From Dendrophyllia cribrosa (Eukaryota; Cnidaria; Anthozoa; Scleractinia; Dendrophylliidae), in contig JAJLRJ010000006.1 of the NCBI GenBank assembly GCA_024195265.1, positions 22,525,523 to 22,589,522 on the forward strand: a stretch of 64,000 nt of DNA, in the 5' to 3' direction. Positions 63,188-64,000 of the stretch are shown piece by piece (position 1 is the stretch's first letter; every line of letters starts with the position of its first letter). Both the position numbers and the translations under genes were made by a program. The notes under the pieces were generated by a model. It made no database searches. It was not told the DNA's origin and saw nothing but the letters and a program-made list of their open reading frames with translations.

Positions 63188-64000
63188 TCTGACACAATCT
63201 AGAGTTGGTCCAACTAATAACATACATGTACTTGTACATAAAAATTATTTATTTAACAAGAATATTACAGTATCACTGTACATAACAATGCCATGTAGAA
63301 CAATATCAAATATTATTTATCACTGGGATAAATCTCTTAATAATATGTACATGTGGCATTTATTAGGAGTAATTGTTGTTATGGATTTGACAAGACTGCA
63401 TAAACCTGGGGGGTTTATTTTAGAGGAAAGTATGGTTCTGGGCCCAGTTGTTTGAAAGCTGATCAAAACTAATCCAGGATTAAAAGTTAACCAAGGATTT
63501 CATTAATTCTCTGTTTAAAAATGTTTTCAAAAGGTCTTTTGTACAGTAACCAGTAGTGACGACAAGTTAAAGTCAAAACTGAAGGGCAGAACACTTTGGA
63601 AAATTTTCAATTTATTGTTGAGTTGTTTAACTGGATTCAAAATTGACGCTAATCCTGGGTTAGCTTAATCGTGCTTTGAACAACCCGACCCTGGGGGGTG
63701 CAGTATAAACTTATGCATGGTTCAATTCCTACAGTTACCATCCCCCCCCCCCCCCCCCGGGCACACCCCCGGGGATTTGCCATTTTTTCTTCACTTGGCA
63801 TCCTATTCCCCACTCCCGGGCACAAAGAAAGAGGTAATTCCCCACCCCCGGGACACTCAACAGCAAGCTGCACGGTTTCTCAAGAAGACAGAAATATTTA
63901 ATATATAAATCCACCGAACAGTTTACAAAATAGACATGGACTGGACTAGACTCGTATGGCTACAAAGATCAGAAAGCAGCTCTCCCATTGCTCGCGTTTC
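63188..64000. other. 3' flank with a MITE and CCCCGGG repeats
   Basis: About 63438-63690 is a MITE-like hairpin (GGGCCCAGTTGTTTGAAAGC and, inverted, GTGCTTTGAACAACCCGACC; inner AATCCAGGATT / AATCCTGGGTT). A 17-C tract lies at 63742-63758, with CCCCCGGG-type repeats to 63855. No gene recognised. Confidence 0.6.

Overview
The window looks like eukaryotic nuclear DNA: AT-rich, gene-poor, with spliced genes and dense transposable elements. I infer an anthozoan cnidarian (stony coral or sea anemone). This rests on an invertebrate-type voltage-gated sodium channel, on the mix of Penelope, L1/Tx1-like, Harbinger, hAT, Crypton-like and piggyBac-like debris, and on repeat families I associate with corals. 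The species cannot be fixed without a search.

Four host genes can be supported. (1) At 1118-4817 (+) are the last four visible exons of a voltage-gated sodium channel alpha subunit: end of the III-IV linker, domain IV and C-terminus. Its second visible intron has the signals of a minor-spliceosome AT-AC intron. (2) At 23168-40275 (+) is a six-exon gene that joins in frame to 232 aa: an N-terminal UEV domain like that of TSG101 followed by a C-terminal C3HC4 RING finger. This pseudo-E2/E3 fusion is the most interesting object in the window. (3) At 52578-59541 (-) is a five-exon SLC25 mitochondrial carrier. It has one apparent 1-nt frameshift in the last exon and a decayed tandem copy of that exon's start. 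(4) At 59953-63187 (+) is a two-exon RING plus TRAF-type zinc-finger protein, head to head with the carrier across about 410 bp.

Layout: 1-5.4 kb sodium channel; 5.5-23 kb repeat-rich block (gag-like CCHC ORF, a nested 3.2 kb inverted-repeat element holding a Penelope copy, a 60-bp satellite, two Harbinger elements, a run of MITEs); 23-40 kb UEV-RING gene, whose introns hold a LINE relic with a nested L1 copy, a Crypton-like recombinase relic, an RT-deleted L1 with intact ORF1, several MITEs and a hAT relic; 40-52 kb mostly non-coding with MITEs and long G/C homopolymers; 52.5-63.2 kb the divergent carrier/RING pair; 63.2-64 kb a final MITE.

Two of the four genes encode probable ubiquitin-system proteins, but nothing in the sequence shows that they act together. 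Exon joins were checked by reading-frame arithmetic: the sodium channel exons sum to 435 codons, UEV-RING to 233 and RING/TRAF to 181, while the carrier is one base over 325. No rRNA, tRNA or CRISPR array was seen.
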